Numbered from the stretch's first letter, positions 32,368 through 42,374 are shown. The stretch is 64,000 bases of DNA from Rhodovulum adriaticum (GCF_004345735.1 NZ_SLXL01000010.1:1-64000); one strand, 5' to 3'. The notes: generated from the letters alone by a model not told the origin. Program-made: numbers and translations.

Positions 32368-33915
32368 TCAGAACAGGCTGCCCTGTTCGGGCGGCTCGTC
32401 CGTCTTGCGCCCGGCCTTGGTCCGCTGTCCCCCCAGGGCCAGCCGCCCGTCCTGGAACTGGATTTCCAGACCCGTTGCCGTTTCCGCCGCCGTCCGCGTG
32501 GTCATCACCTTGTCGCCCGACCACACCACGGCAAAGCCCCGGCGCAGGGTTTCCTCATAGCTCAGCCCTGCGCGCATACGTTCCAGCGCATCCAACCGTG
32601 TGCGGCGTCGGTCCATCCCGGCGGCAAGGGCGGTCTGCGCGCGCCGGTCCAGCTCTGCCAGCCGGGTGCGCTGTTCCTCGATCCGCCGCGCGATCACCTC
32701 GGGGCGCAGGCGGGCGGTGCGGGTGTCCAGATCGGCCCGGCGCTGGCGCAGCAGGCGGTTCAGGGCAGGGGCAATCCGTCCGGCCCGGTCGTCCAGTCGC
32801 CGCTGTTCCTCTGCGATGCGGCGGCGCAGCGTCGCCGGGCGCAGCGCAGCCGAGGCCTCGGACAGGCGCAGTTTTTCCTGGGCGATGCGCGCGCGCAGCG
32901 CGGCGGGCAGGCGGTCGGCGGCGCGGTCCAGCCGTTGTGCGGCGCTTTCCACCAGCGTTTCGGGCCGGGACAGGGCGCGCGACAGGTCGGCCAGCCGCTG
33001 GCGGCGGTGCTGTAACAGCCGGGACAGCGCGCCGCTGCGCCGGGCCTCCAGCGCGTCCAGCGTTGCCAGCAACTCCATCCGCACGGGCACCGCCATTTCG
33101 GCCGCGGCGGTGGGGGTGGGCGCGCGGCGGTCGGCGGCAAAATCGATCAGCGTGGTGTCGGTTTCGTGGCCGACGGCGGAAATCAGCGGAATGGCGGACT
33201 CGGCAGCCGCGCGCACGACGATTTCCTCGTTGAAGCCCCAAAGATCCTCCAGGCTGCCGCCGCCGCGCGCCACGATCAGCAGGTCGGGCCGGGGCAGGGC
33301 GCCGCCCGGGGTCAACGCGTTGAAGCCGCGAATCGCGCGGGCGACCTCGGGCGCGCAATTGGCGCCCTGCACCGCGACGGGCCAGATCAGCACCTTGCGC
33401 GGAAACCGGTCGCGCAGGCGGTGCAGGATGTCCCGGATCACCGCGCCCGAGGGCGAGGTCACCACCCCGATCACCTGCGGCAGATAGGGCAGGGTCTGCT
33501 TGCGTTCGGGCGCGAACAGGCCCTCGGCGGCAAGCTGGGCCTTGCGCTTTTCCAGCATCGCCATCAGCGCACCGACGCCAGCCGGCGCGATATCCTCGAT
33601 CACCATCTGATAGCGCGACTGACCGCCATAGGTGGTCAGGCGGCCCGTGGCGATGACCTCCATCCCCTCTTCGGGCTGGGTGGCCAGGCGGCTGGCCACG
33701 CCCTTCCAGATGATGGCGGCCAGAACGTTCCGCTCGTCCTTGAGGTCCAGATAGACATGGCCCGACCGCGGTCGCGACACGCGCCCCACCTCGCCGCGCA
33801 CGCGGACATGGGAAAAGGCGCCCTCAACCGTGCGTTTCACCGCGCCCGAGATTTCCGAGACGGTGAATTCGGGGGCGTTGGGCGTTGGGCCGTCATCGGC
33901 GATCAGGTCGGACAT
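32368..33915 (-). CDS. xseA: Exodeoxyribonuclease VII large subunit
   Basis: XseA with XseB degrades single-stranded DNA. The 515-residue protein has the N-terminal OB fold (about 15-110, with [19 protein letters not shown]), the catalytic domain (about 125-300, with [25 protein letters not shown] and [19 protein letters not shown]) and a long Arg- and Leu-rich coiled coil (about 300-450). ATG 33915 is taken; GTG 33921 would add two residues. It diverges from purD. The small subunit is not in the window. Confidence 0.95.
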   Translation of the reverse strand: MSDLIADDGPTPNAPEFTVSEISGAVKRTVEGAFSHVRVRGEVGRVSRPRSGHVYLDLKDERNVLAAIIWKGVASRLATQPEEGMEVIATGRLTTYGGQSRYQMVIEDIAPAGVGALMAMLEKRKAQLAAEGLFAPERKQTLPYLPQVIGVVTSPSGAVIRDILHRLRDRFPRKVLIWPVAVQGANCAPEVARAIRGFNALTPGGALPRPDLLIVARGGGSLEDLWGFNEEIVVRAAAESAIPLISAVGHETDTTLIDFAADRRAPTPTAAAEMAVPVRMELLATLDALEARRSGALSRLLQHRRQRLADLSRALSRPETLVESAAQRLDRAADRLPAALRARIAQEKLRLSEASAALRPATLRRRIAEEQRRLDDRAGRIAPALNRLLRQRRADLDTRTARLRPEVIARRIEEQRTRLAELDRRAQTALAAGMDRRRTRLDALERMRAGLSYEETLRRGFAVVWSGDKVMTTRTAAETATGLEIQFQDGRLALGGQRTKAGRKTDEPPEQGSLF

Positions 33916-33986
33916 GGACACTCGCTTGTCATGGGGCGGGGCACAGCCTAGAACGCCGCGAACCGAAGGCCAAGCGGGGGCGGCAC

Positions 33987-35249
33987 ATGAATATCCTCAT
34001 TCTCGGGGGCGGCGGGCGCGAGCATGCGCTGGCCTGGGCGATCCAGCAGAACCCGAAATGCGACCGGCTGATCGTGGCGCCGGGCAATGCCGGAATCGCG
34101 CAGATGGCCGAATGCGCCGCGCTGGATATCGAGGATGGCGGCGCGGTGGCCAGCTTTGCCGAGGAAAACGCTGTCGATTTCGTTGTGATCGGGCCAGAGG
34201 CGCCGCTGGCCGCGGGCGTGGCCGACCGGCTGGCGGCGGCGGGGGTGCTGTGTTTCGGACCCAGCCAGGCGGCTGCGGCGCTGGAAAGCTCGAAAAGCTT
34301 TACCAAGGAGATCTGCGCCGCCTGCGATGCGCCCACCGCGGCCTATGGTCATTTCAAGGATGCCGAGGCCGCCAAGGCCCATGTCCGGGCACAGGGCGCG
34401 CCCATCGTGGTTAAGGCCGACGGGCTGGCCGCGGGCAAGGGCGTGATCGTGGCGGGCACGGTCGAAGAGGCCGAGGCCGCCATCGACGACATGTTCGGCG
34501 GCGCTTTCGGCGGTGCGGGCGCCGAGGTGGTGATCGAGGAATTCATGGAGGGCGAAGAGGCCTCCTTCTTCGTGCTGTGCGACGGGGAAAACGTGCTGCC
34601 CATCGGCACCGCGCAGGATCACAAGCGGGTGGGCGAGGGGGATACCGGCCCCAATACGGGCGGCATGGGCGCCTATTCCCCGGCCCCGGTGATGACGGAC
34701 GCGGTCTGCGACAAGGCCTTGGCGGAGATCGTAAAACCCACCATGGCCGAGATGGCCCGCCGCGGCACACCCTATCGCGGGGTGCTGTATGTGGGCCTGA
34801 TGATCCAGAACGGCCAGCCGCGGCTGGTGGAATACAATGTGCGTTTCGGCGACCCGGAATGCCAGGTGCTGATGATGCGGCTGGGCGGGCAGGTGCTGGA
34901 CCTGCTGATTGCCTGCGCCGAGGGTCGTCTGGCCGAGGCCCGCGTGAACTGGGCCGACGATCACGCGATGACCGTGGTGATGGCCGCGCAGGGCTATCCC
35001 GGCGCCTATGACAAGGGCAGCGTGATCGGTGGGCTGGATACCCTGCCCGAGGACAGCATGAACATGGTGTTCCACGCCGGCACCAAAGAGGTGGACGGCC
35101 GGATCACCGCATCCGGCGGGCGCGTGCTGAACGTCACCGCGCGGGGCGAAAGCCTGGCCCAGGCGCGCGACCGCGCCTATGGGATGGTCGATGCGATCGA
35201 CTGGCCGCAGGGGTTCTATCGCCGCGATATCGGGTGGCGGGCGCTGTAG
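33987..35249 (+). CDS. purD: Phosphoribosylamine-glycine ligase
   Basis: PurD joins glycine to phosphoribosylamine in purine synthesis. The 420-residue ATP-grasp enzyme shows the N-terminal [16 protein letters not shown], the ATP-binding [15 protein letters not shown], the substrate segment [12 protein letters not shown] and the metal-binding [12 protein letters not shown]. The length is standard. It is convergent with the tetR gene, three bases apart, and divergent from xseA. Confidence 0.97.
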   Translation: MNILILGGGGREHALAWAIQQNPKCDRLIVAPGNAGIAQMAECAALDIEDGGAVASFAEENAVDFVVIGPEAPLAAGVADRLAAAGVLCFGPSQAAAALESSKSFTKEICAACDAPTAAYGHFKDAEAAKAHVRAQGAPIVVKADGLAAGKGVIVAGTVEEAEAAIDDMFGGAFGGAGAEVVIEEFMEGEEASFFVLCDGENVLPIGTAQDHKRVGEGDTGPNTGGMGAYSPAPVMTDAVCDKALAEIVKPTMAEMARRGTPYRGVLYVGLMIQNGQPRLVEYNVRFGDPECQVLMMRLGGQVLDLLIACAEGRLAEARVNWADDHAMTVVMAAQGYPGAYDKGSVIGGLDTLPEDSMNMVFHAGTKEVDGRITASGGRVLNVTARGESLAQARDRAYGMVDAIDWPQGFYRRDIGWRAL

Positions 35250-35252
35250 GGG

Positions 35253-35840
35253 TCAGGCGCCCACCGCCTTGCGCACCATGTTCCAGTAGATCCGCTCGAC
35301 CCGGTCGCGGGACAGCCGCCCGGTGTCGCGATACCATGTCGTGACCCCGGTCAGCATGGCGATCACGGCCAGCGTGGCCAGTTTCGTGTCGGGCAGGGTA
35401 AAGACCCCCGCATCCTTGCCCGCGCGCAGGATATCCTCCAGCACGGTTTCGTAGCGTTTGCGCAGCCCCTCGATCACCGCGAAATTCGCGGGCTCCAGGT
35501 TGCGCAATTCCATATAGGCGATGAACACCGCGTCGGGCCGGTCCAGGTGGAACCGGATGTGAAAGCGGGTAAAGCTTTCCAGCGCCTCCAGCGGGGTTTC
35601 GCCCTTGGGCTCGGCCTGCCAGGCGGCCAATAGGTCGTCCAGATGGGCCTTCATCAGGTTGAACAGCAACCCCTGCTTGTCGGGGATGTAATTGTAAAGC
35701 GCGCCGGCCTGTACCCCCACCTCTGCCGCGATCTGCCGCATCGAGACCGCCGCATAGCCATGCTGGGCGAACAGCCGTTGTGCTGCGTCGCGCAGGCGCG
35801 GGCCGGTGATGTCGGAATGCGAGCCGGAGGTGCGTGCCAT
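35253..35840 (-). CDS. TetR-family transcriptional regulator
   Basis: The 195-residue protein has a TetR helix-turn-helix in residues 12-60 (AAQRLFAQHGYAAVSMRQIA, then GVQAGALYNYIPDKQGLL) and a C-terminal ligand domain (about 80-190). The ligand is unknown. A 16-base palindrome lies 14 bases upstream of its start and is probably its operator, so it would repress itself and perhaps the divergent small lipoprotein gene. Confidence 0.88.
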   Translation of the reverse strand: MARTSGSHSDITGPRLRDAAQRLFAQHGYAAVSMRQIAAEVGVQAGALYNYIPDKQGLLFNLMKAHLDDLLAAWQAEPKGETPLEALESFTRFHIRFHLDRPDAVFIAYMELRNLEPANFAVIEGLRKRYETVLEDILRAGKDAGVFTLPDTKLATLAVIAMLTGVTTWYRDTGRLSRDRVERIYWNMVRKAVGA

Positions 35841-35853
35841 GCCCCATGGTTAT

Positions 35854-35869
35854 ATGAACGGGCGTTCAT
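35854..35869. promoter_or_regulatory. Palindromic operator of the TetR regulator
   Basis: ATGAACG-GG-CGTTCAT at 35854-35869 is a perfect 7+2+7 palindrome located between the tetR start and the divergent lipoprotein gene. The form GAACG-N2-CGTTC is common for TetR-type sites. The assignment is by position. Confidence 0.6.
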
Positions 35870-35949
35870 TTCAATCCCCCGTGCGCGGTGCTTGCCCCGG
35901 GGCGGGGCGCGGGGCTATGGTTCGCGCGGGCCGCATCGGGGGGCAGCGC

Positions 35950-36207
35950 ATGGCAGGGCAGGGCAGATGGATCTGGGCGGTACCGGCCCTAGCGCTGGCC
36001 GCCTGCAGCCAGTTCCCCGAGGTCGATGCCGCAGCCCCCGCCTATGACGTGCCGCCGCCCTATCCCCGGATCGCGCCGCTGGACCAGGCGCTGGCCCGAC
36101 TGCCGGATACGCCCATCGAAGAGGGTGCCGAGGCGGGAACCGCGCTGGCGGGGCGTGCGGCGGCGCTGCGCTACCGGGCGGCGCAATTGCGGGCGCGCGA
36201 TTTCTAG
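35950..36207 (+). CDS. Small lipoprotein of unknown function
   Basis: The 85-residue protein has a short signal peptide with the lipobox LAAC (Cys19), preceded by a hydrophobic stretch WIWAVPALALA. The mature part is rich in Pro, Ala and Arg and looks partly disordered (VPPPYPRIAPLDQALARLPD). Related short lipoproteins occur upstream of hom in other Rhodobacterales as far as I recall. No function is known. An earlier start at about 35917 is possible, but then the signal peptide would be unusually long. Confidence 0.65.
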   Translation: MAGQGRWIWAVPALALAACSQFPEVDAAAPAYDVPPPYPRIAPLDQALARLPDTPIEEGAEAGTALAGRAAALRYRAAQLRARDF

Positions 36208-36287
36208 CGGCGCGCGCGCCGCGTTGCACCGGCCCGCCCTTCGCGCTAACAACCCGCGAACCCAGACCTGACCCGGGAGCATCGCCC

Positions 36288-37574
36288 ATGACCACCCCCC
36301 TGCGCCTCGGCATTGCCGGGCTTGGCACCGTTGGCGCCGGTGTCGTCAAGATCGTGCAGTCGCGTGCCAACCTGCTGGCCCAACGCAGCGGGCGACCGGT
36401 GGTCATCACCGCCGTTTCCGCCCGCACCCGTGACAAGGATCGCGGCGTGGACCTGTCCGCCTATGACTGGGAGGACGATCCGGTGGCGCTGGCCCGTCGT
36501 GATGACGTGGACGTGCTGGTGGAACTGATGGGCGGGTCGGACGGCCCGGCCAAGGCCGCGACAGAGGCCGCCATCGCCTCGGGCAAGGATGTGGTCACCG
36601 CCAACAAGGCGATGCTGGCCATCCACGGCCAGGCCCTGGCCGAGGCCGCCGAAGAGGCGGGCCGCGTCATCCGGTTCGAGGCCGCGGTCGCAGGCGGCAT
36701 CCCCGTGGTCAAGGCCCTGACCGAGGGGCTGGCCGGCAACAGCATCGAACGCGTGATGGGCGTGATGAACGGCACCTGCAACTACATCCTGACCCGGATG
36801 GAGGGCGAGGGCCTGCCCTATGAAACCGTTTTCGACGAGGCCAACGCCCTGGGTTACCTTGAGGCCGACCCCACGCTGGATGTCGGCGGGATCGACGCGG
36901 GCCACAAGCTGGCGCTGCTGGCCTCTATCGCCTTTGGAACGCGGGTCGATTTCGCCGGTGTGGAACTGGAGGGGATCGAGCGGATTTCCATCGACGATAT
37001 CCGCCATGCCGCCGATATGGGCTTTCGGATCAAGCTGTTGGGCGTTGCGCAGATGACCGGCCGCGGACTGGAACAGCGCATGTCGCCCTGCCTGGTGCCC
37101 GCATCCTCGCCCCTGGGCACGCTGGAGGGGCCGACCAACATGGTGGTTCTGGAAGGCGACGCCGTGGGCCAGGTTTTCCTGCGCGGTGCAGGCGCGGGCG
37201 AGGGGCCGACCGCCAGCGCCGTGATGGGCGACGTGATGGACATTGCGCGGGGCTTCCGGGTGTCGACCTTCGGGGCGCCGGCTGCTGCGCTGGAACCGGC
37301 CCGCGCCGCACGCGCCAGCGCCGCCGCGCCCTATTACCTGCGGATGGAGCTGGAGGACCGCCCCGGCGCGCTGGCCAAGGTGGCCACCGTTCTGGGCGAG
37401 GCGGGCATTTCCATCGACCGCATGCGCCAGTATCGGCACACCGACCCGACCGCGCCGGTGCTGATCGTCACCCACAAGACCACGCGCGATGCGCTGGATC
37501 ATGCCCGCGCGGGTTTTGCCGCAACGGGCGTCGTGGCCGGCGACCCGGTGGCCCTGCGGATCGAGCAGGTCTAA
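36288..37574 (+). CDS. hom: Homoserine dehydrogenase
   Basis: Hom reduces aspartate semialdehyde to homoserine, the branch to threonine and methionine. The 428-residue protein has the NAD(P) motif GIAGLGTVGAGVV, the catalytic region TANKAML, GVMNGTCNYIL and a C-terminal ACT domain (about 350-425, LEDRPGALAKVATVLGEAG) for allosteric control. It is convergent with the GST gene, with a four-base overlap. The nearby metZ uses activated homoserine, so the two are metabolically linked but not in one operon. Confidence 0.96.
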   Translation: MTTPLRLGIAGLGTVGAGVVKIVQSRANLLAQRSGRPVVITAVSARTRDKDRGVDLSAYDWEDDPVALARRDDVDVLVELMGGSDGPAKAATEAAIASGKDVVTANKAMLAIHGQALAEAAEEAGRVIRFEAAVAGGIPVVKALTEGLAGNSIERVMGVMNGTCNYILTRMEGEGLPYETVFDEANALGYLEADPTLDVGGIDAGHKLALLASIAFGTRVDFAGVELEGIERISIDDIRHAADMGFRIKLLGVAQMTGRGLEQRMSPCLVPASSPLGTLEGPTNMVVLEGDAVGQVFLRGAGAGEGPTASAVMGDVMDIARGFRVSTFGAPAAALEPARAARASAAAPYYLRMELEDRPGALAKVATVLGEAGISIDRMRQYRHTDPTAPVLIVTHKTTRDALDHARAGFAATGVVAGDPVALRIEQV

Positions 37575-38272
37575 TCCCGCCGGAACAGCACCGCTTGCGC
37601 CTGCCGGTCGGTGCCGATGTTCTGCCGCCGTTCGGCAGCCAGGGCGCGGCCCCGCTGCACCGCCGGGCGCGTGCCTACCGCGTCCAGCCAGCGGGCCAGG
37701 TGCGGTTTGTCGTCCAGCGTCTGTTCCTGCCGTTCCCAGAGTGACGCCCAGGGCCAGATCGCCATGTCCGCTATGGAATAGAAGTCCCCCGCGACATAGG
37801 TATTATCGGCTAGTCGCCGGTCCAGCACACCGTAAAGCCGCGCGACCTCGGCGCGATAGCGGTCCTGCGCATAGGGCAGCACCTGCGGCGGGTCCAGATC
37901 GGTGGCGTAGTGCAGGAAATGATGCGCCTGTCCGGCCATCGGCCCGACGCCGCCCATTTGCCACATCAGCCATTCCTCGACCGCGATCCGGTCGCGCTCG
38001 GTTTCGCCGATAAACCGCCCGGTTTTGCGCACCAGGTACAGCAGGATCGCGCCGGATTCGAAGACCGAGACCGGCCCGCCCCCCGGTCCGTCCGGGTCCA
38101 CGATAGCCGGCATCCGGTTGTTGGGGCTGATCTTCAGGAACTCGGGGGCGAACTGGTCGCCTGCGCCGATATCGACCATGTGCAGGTCGTAAGGCAGGCC
38201 CATCTCCTCCAGCGCGATGGCGATCTTCCATCCGTTGGGGGTGGGCCAGTAGTGGAATTCGATCGGTTGCAT
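37571..38272 (-). CDS. Glutathione S-transferase family protein (YfcG/Ure2-like)
   Basis: The 233-residue protein has the N-terminal thioredoxin fold (about 1-85) with YWPTPNGWKIAIALEE and the cis-Pro and glutathione-binding segment RMPAIVDPDG ... VFESGAILLYL, then a helical C-terminal domain with NTYVAGDFYSIADMAIWPW. The TPNG motif near residue 11-14 is that of the YfcG/Ure2p-like disulfide reductase group. The substrate is unknown. Confidence 0.9.
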   Translation of the reverse strand: MQPIEFHYWPTPNGWKIAIALEEMGLPYDLHMVDIGAGDQFAPEFLKISPNNRMPAIVDPDGPGGGPVSVFESGAILLYLVRKTGRFIGETERDRIAVEEWLMWQMGGVGPMAGQAHHFLHYATDLDPPQVLPYAQDRYRAEVARLYGVLDRRLADNTYVAGDFYSIADMAIWPWASLWERQEQTLDDKPHLARWLDAVGTRPAVQRGRALAAERRQNIGTDRQAQAVLFRRD

Positions 38273-38330
38273 GGGGCCTCCGTTGCTGTTGATGCAAGGG
38301 TGGGGCGATCCCGCCCCGCGGCAAGATGTC

Positions 38331-38359
38331 TTGACGCCGGTGCAGCCGGGGCGTAGCCA
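38331..38359 (+). promoter_or_regulatory. Promoter of the metZ riboswitch transcript
   Basis: -35 TTGACG (38331-38336), a 17-base spacer and -10 TAGCCA (38354-38359) would start transcription at about 38366, exactly where the first riboswitch stem begins. Confidence 0.6.
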
Positions 38360-38361
38360 AA

Positions 38362-38420
38362 CGGCGTGGCGATTTGTTCACCGGATTGCGGGCCACGTTA
38401 AACAAACCGCTAAAAGGGTC
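38362..38420 (+). ncRNA. SAM-II (SAM-alpha) riboswitch
   Basis: The sequence has the conserved parts of the SAM-II class: GTGGCGATTTG, a loop, GCCACGTTAAACAAACC and CGCTAAAAGGG. P1 forms between GTGG (38366-38369) and CCAC (38393-38396), and the 3' part pairs back as a pseudoknot. It senses S-adenosylmethionine. This class is known mostly before metA, metC and metZ in Alphaproteobacteria, which fits the gene downstream. Confidence 0.93.
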
Positions 38421-38427
38421 AGGGCTT

Positions 38428-38460
38428 GCCCCCGGCGTCCGTGACGGTGGGGGCTTTTTC
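38428..38460 (+). terminator. Intrinsic terminator serving as expression platform of the SAM-II riboswitch
   Basis: GCCCCCGG ... GTGGGGGC with an inner CGTC-CGT-GACG stem, followed by TTTTTC, is a strong intrinsic terminator between riboswitch and metZ. It indicates control by transcription termination in addition to, or instead of, translation. Confidence 0.8.
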
Positions 38461-38477
38461 ATGCGCGGGAGGGCGCG

Positions 38478-39650
38478 ATGGGCAAAGGGAACTGGTCGAA
38501 ACGCACGCAGGCGGTGCATGGCGGAACACGTCGCAGCGGATACGGGGAAATGTCCGAGGCGCTGTTCCTGACCCAGGGCTTTGCCTACCCGTCCGCCGAG
38601 GCCGCCGAGGCGCGGTTCCGCCAGTCCGGGCCGGATGAATTCATCTATGCCCGTTACGGCAACCCGACCGTCGCGATGCTGGAGGATCGCATCGCCGCGC
38701 TGGAGGGGGCCGAGGCCGCCTTTGCCACCGCATCGGGCATGGCGGCCGTGAACGGCGCGCTGACCGCGATGCTGAAGGCGGGCGACCGCGTGGTCGCGGC
38801 CCGGGCGCTGTTCGGATCTTGCCTGTATATTCTTGAGGATATCCTGCCGCGCTTCGGGGTCGAGGTCGCCTTTGTCGATGGCACCGATCTGGATCAGTGG
38901 CGCGCGGCGGTCACGCCCGGCACGGCGGCGGTGTTCTTCGAAACCGTGTCCAACCCCACGCTTGAGGTGATCGACGCCGCCGCCGTGGCGGACATCGCCC
39001 ATGCCGCGGGCGCCCGTGTGATCGTGGACAATGTCTTTGCCACCCCGGTCTTTTCCCGCGCGATCGAGCAGGGCGCCGATCTGGTGGTCTATTCCGCGAC
39101 CAAGCATATCGACGGGCAGGGCCGCTGCCTGGGCGGGCTGATCCTGGGGCGCGAGGCCGATATTCGCGGCCCCGTAGAGACCTACATGAAACACACCGGC
39201 GGCGCGATGAGCCCGTTCAACGCCTGGGTGATGCTGAAGGGACTGGAAACGCTGGAGTTGCGCGTGCGCGCCCAGGCCGCAGCCGCCCGCGCCATTGCCG
39301 AGGCGCTGGTCCCCCATCCGCGTCTGTCGCGCCTGATCTATCCCGGTCTGCCCGGCGATCCGGGCTATCCGCAATTCCCAGAGGGCGGCACGGTCCTGTC
39401 CATTGAGGTTGAGGGCGGGCAGGATGCGGCCTTTGGTGTTCTTAATGCGCTGGAAATATGGAAGATTTCCAACAACCTTGGGGACGCGAAAAGTATTGCC
39501 ACCCACCCGGCCACTACGACGCACCAACGCCTGTCCGCGGATCGTCAGGCGGCGCTTGGGATCACGCCGGGGCTGCTGCGCCTCAGCGTGGGGCTGGAAG
39601 AACCGGCCGATCTGATCGCCGATCTGCGGGGCGCGCTCGACATGCTGTGA
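38478..39650 (+). CDS. metZ: O-succinylhomoserine sulfhydrylase
   Basis: MetZ makes homocysteine from O-succinylhomoserine and sulfide. The 390-residue PLP enzyme has YARYGNPTVAMLE, the PLP-stacking region SGMAAVNGAL and the Schiff-base lysine in SATKHIDGQGR (Lys209), which is the sulfhydrylase form. GGGAGG precedes the ATG. It is controlled by the SAM-II riboswitch and terminator upstream, so it is shut off by S-adenosylmethionine. O-acetylhomoserine use cannot be fully excluded. Confidence 0.93.
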   Translation: MGKGNWSKRTQAVHGGTRRSGYGEMSEALFLTQGFAYPSAEAAEARFRQSGPDEFIYARYGNPTVAMLEDRIAALEGAEAAFATASGMAAVNGALTAMLKAGDRVVAARALFGSCLYILEDILPRFGVEVAFVDGTDLDQWRAAVTPGTAAVFFETVSNPTLEVIDAAAVADIAHAAGARVIVDNVFATPVFSRAIEQGADLVVYSATKHIDGQGRCLGGLILGREADIRGPVETYMKHTGGAMSPFNAWVMLKGLETLELRVRAQAAAARAIAEALVPHPRLSRLIYPGLPGDPGYPQFPEGGTVLSIEVEGGQDAAFGVLNALEIWKISNNLGDAKSIATHPATTTHQRLSADRQAALGITPGLLRLSVGLEEPADLIADLRGALDML

Positions 39651-39738
39651 TCGGCGGCGGGATGCAAAAGAATTGGACTTTCTTTCGCACGCGCCCATCT
39701 TTGGGGTCCGGCCCGAGGTTGCGAAGGAGAGCGCCCCG

Positions 39739-40839
39739 ATGAACATGCATAACCGCGAGATCGACCGCCAGCCGACCCGCGACGAGGCAGAACACGCGCT
39801 GGCCGTCCTGCGTCAGTGGGCAGCCGGCGCCAGCGCGGCTGAGCGCAACACCCTGGACCCCGCGGTAGAGGGGCTGATGCCGGGGCCGGTGTCCGATTAC
39901 CCCGCGCTCAGCCGCAGCTATCCGGCCGATTTCAAGGCCGATGCCGCCTACAAGGACACGCTGCCCGACCTGCAGAACGGGCCGTCCAGCCTGATCCGGG
40001 GCGCGCGCCGGGCAATCCAGCATGTGGGCATTTCCAATTTCCGCCTGCCGATCCGGTTTCACACCCGCGACAATGGCGATCTGACCCTGGAAACCTCTGT
40101 CACCGGCAGCGTCAGCCTGGAGGCCGAGAAGAAGGGCATCAACATGTCGCGCATCATGCGCAGCTTTTATGCCCATGCGGAACGCACCTTCAGCTTTGAG
40201 GTAATCGAGGCGGCGCTGGACAGCTACAAGGCCGACCTGGACAGCCTGGACGCGCGGATCGCGATGCGCTTCTCCTTCCCGATGAAGGTGGGGTCGCTGC
40301 GGTCGGGGCTGTCGGGATATCAGTATTACGATATCGCGCTGGAACTGGTGGAACAGGCCGGTGTCGCGCGCAAGATCATGCATCTGGATTACGTCTACAG
40401 CTCGACCTGCCCGTGCTCGCTGGAGTTGTCCGAACATGCCCGCCAGGCGCGGGGGCAACTGGCCACGCCCCATTCGCAGCGCTCCGTCGCGCGGATTTCC
40501 GTGGCGCTGGACCCCGAGGCCGAGTGCCTGTGGTTCGAGGATCTGATCGAGATCTGCCGCGCCGCTGTGCCCACCGAAACCCAGGTGATGGTGAAGCGCG
40601 AGGATGAGCAGGCCTTTGCCGAGCTGAACGCCGCCAACCCGATCTTTGTCGAGGATGCGGCGCGGCTGTTTGCCGAGGGGCTGCAACGCGATCCGCGCAT
40701 CGGCGATTTCCGGGTGCTGGCCAGCCATCAGGAAAGCCTGCACAGCCATGACGCGATCAGCGTGCTGACCGAGGGCGAGACATTCGCCGCCGACAGCCTG
40801 GACCCCAAGCTGTTCGCGACGCTGATCCACGCCGGCTGA
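39739..40839 (+). CDS. folE2: GTP cyclohydrolase IB (FolE2)
   Basis: FolE2 converts GTP to dihydroneopterin triphosphate for folate synthesis and works with various metals. The 366-residue protein has ISNFRLPIRF, KGINMSRIMRS and the metal-binding cysteine motif SSTCPCSLELSEHARQARGQ (Cys224/Cys226) followed by HSQRS. AAGGAG lies nine bases before ATG 39739; the frame opens earlier but without a better start. The later folate genes folB and folP are at 51-53 kb. Confidence 0.93.
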   Translation: MNMHNREIDRQPTRDEAEHALAVLRQWAAGASAAERNTLDPAVEGLMPGPVSDYPALSRSYPADFKADAAYKDTLPDLQNGPSSLIRGARRAIQHVGISNFRLPIRFHTRDNGDLTLETSVTGSVSLEAEKKGINMSRIMRSFYAHAERTFSFEVIEAALDSYKADLDSLDARIAMRFSFPMKVGSLRSGLSGYQYYDIALELVEQAGVARKIMHLDYVYSSTCPCSLELSEHARQARGQLATPHSQRSVARISVALDPEAECLWFEDLIEICRAAVPTETQVMVKREDEQAFAELNAANPIFVEDAARLFAEGLQRDPRIGDFRVLASHQESLHSHDAISVLTEGETFAADSLDPKLFATLIHAG

Positions 40840-40880
40840 GCCGCTTGACAGGGCGTGCGGGCAGGGCCAAGCGTTAGGCC

Positions 40881-42329
40881 ATGTTTGACCTGCGCCCCGT
40901 CGGATATGTGATCGGCCTGCTGGTCGCCGTTTTGGGGGCGACCATGCTGCTGCCGATGGGGTTCGACCTGGCGGCCGGCAATCCGAACTGGGAGTCCTTT
41001 CTGGAGGCCGCGGTCCTGACGGGCATCACCGGGGCGCTGGTCGCGATAGCCTGCGCCAACGGGGAAGAGGACCGCCTGTCGGTTCAGCAGACCTTTTTCC
41101 TGACCTCGGGCGTGTGGCTGGTTCTGCCGGTCTTTGCGGCCTTGCCCTTTGTGCTGGGCGCCCCCGAGATGCGCCCGGTCGATGCCTTTTTCGAGGCGAT
41201 GTCGGGCCTGACCACCACCGGCGCCACGGTGATGAGCGGGCTGGAGGACCAGCCGCCCGGCATATTGCTGTGGCGGGGCGTGCTGCAATGGTTCGGCGGC
41301 GTGGGCATCATCGTCGTGGCCATGGTGTTCTTGCCGGAACTCCGGATCGGGGGGATGCAGATCTTCCGTTCCGAGGGGTTCGATACCTTTGGCAAGATCC
41401 TGCCGCGGGCCACGCAGATCGCGCAGCGCATCTCGGTCATCTATATCGCGCTGACTGTGATTTGCGGGATGTCCTACCTGGCGGTGGGCATGACGCCCTT
41501 CGACGCGACGGTGCACGCGATGACCACGGTCGCCACGGGTGGCTTTGCCAATTACGACGCGTCCTTCGGCGCCTTTGGGCCCGGGGTGGAGTACGTGGCG
41601 GTGGTGTTCATGCTGCTGGCGGCGCTGCCTTTCGTCCGTTACGTGCAACTGGTCGCGGGCACTGCGCAACCGTTGCTGCGCGACAGCCAGATCCGGGTGT
41701 TCCTGGGGATCGCTGTTGTGCTGGTTTTGGTGATGGCCGGCTGGCAGATGGCACGCGCCGGCGGCGCGGACGAGGACGCGTTCCGCAAGGCGCTGTTCAA
41801 TGTCGTGTCGATCCTGACCGGCACCGGCTATGCCAGCACGGATTACATGCTGTGGGGCGCTTTTCCGGTCGTTCTGTTCTTCTTCATCGGGCTGATCGGC
41901 GGTTGTGCGGGATCGACCGCCTGTTCGATCAAGGTATTCCGCTACCAATTGCTGTTTTCCGCCATCCGCGTGCAGATCAAGTCGATCTACGCGCCGCACG
42001 GCATGTTCCAGCCGCGCTATCAGGGGCGGCCGGTGGATGACGACGTGTTGTCGTCGGTCATGTCGTTTTTCGTGTTCTTCGTCGTGACGCTGGGGACGAC
42101 ATCGGTTCTGTTGGGGGCAACCGGGCTGGATGCCACGACATCGCTGTCGGGTGCGGCGGCGGCGCTGGCCAATATCGGCCCCGGTCTGGGCGAGCAGATC
42201 GGCCCGGCGGGCAACTTCGCGGGGCTGAACGACCCGGCAAAGTGGATCCTGTCCGGTGCGATGCTGATCGGGCGGCTGGAATTGCTGGTGGTCTACGCGA
42301 TCCTGACCGTCCAGTTCTGGCGCGCGTAA
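40881..42329 (+). CDS. trkH: Trk-type potassium uptake protein TrkH
   Basis: TrkH is the membrane pore of the Trk K+ uptake system, gated by the NAD-binding protein TrkA (not in the window). The 482-residue protein has about ten membrane helices and the four selectivity-filter segments: SGLTTTGATV, HAMTTVATGGFAN, VSILTGTGYAST and AALANIGPGLGE. The length is normal. The Shine-Dalgarno is weak. It ends convergent to the pseudoprotease gene. Confidence 0.95.
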   Translation: MFDLRPVGYVIGLLVAVLGATMLLPMGFDLAAGNPNWESFLEAAVLTGITGALVAIACANGEEDRLSVQQTFFLTSGVWLVLPVFAALPFVLGAPEMRPVDAFFEAMSGLTTTGATVMSGLEDQPPGILLWRGVLQWFGGVGIIVVAMVFLPELRIGGMQIFRSEGFDTFGKILPRATQIAQRISVIYIALTVICGMSYLAVGMTPFDATVHAMTTVATGGFANYDASFGAFGPGVEYVAVVFMLLAALPFVRYVQLVAGTAQPLLRDSQIRVFLGIAVVLVLVMAGWQMARAGGADEDAFRKALFNVVSILTGTGYASTDYMLWGAFPVVLFFFIGLIGGCAGSTACSIKVFRYQLLFSAIRVQIKSIYAPHGMFQPRYQGRPVDDDVLSSVMSFFVFFVVTLGTTSVLLGATGLDATTSLSGAAAALANIGPGLGEQIGPAGNFAGLNDPAKWILSGAMLIGRLELLVVYAILTVQFWRA

Positions 42330-42343
42330 GGCGGGGGCGGGCA

Positions 42344-42363
42344 GGGCGCGGTTGATTGCGCCC
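42344..42363. terminator. Hairpin between trkH and the pseudoprotease gene
   Basis: GGGCGC (42344-42349) pairs with GCGCCC (42358-42363) in the 45-base gap between two convergent genes. A bidirectional terminator is likely; no T-run is present. Confidence 0.5.
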
Positions 42364-42374
42364 CGCCCGATGCG

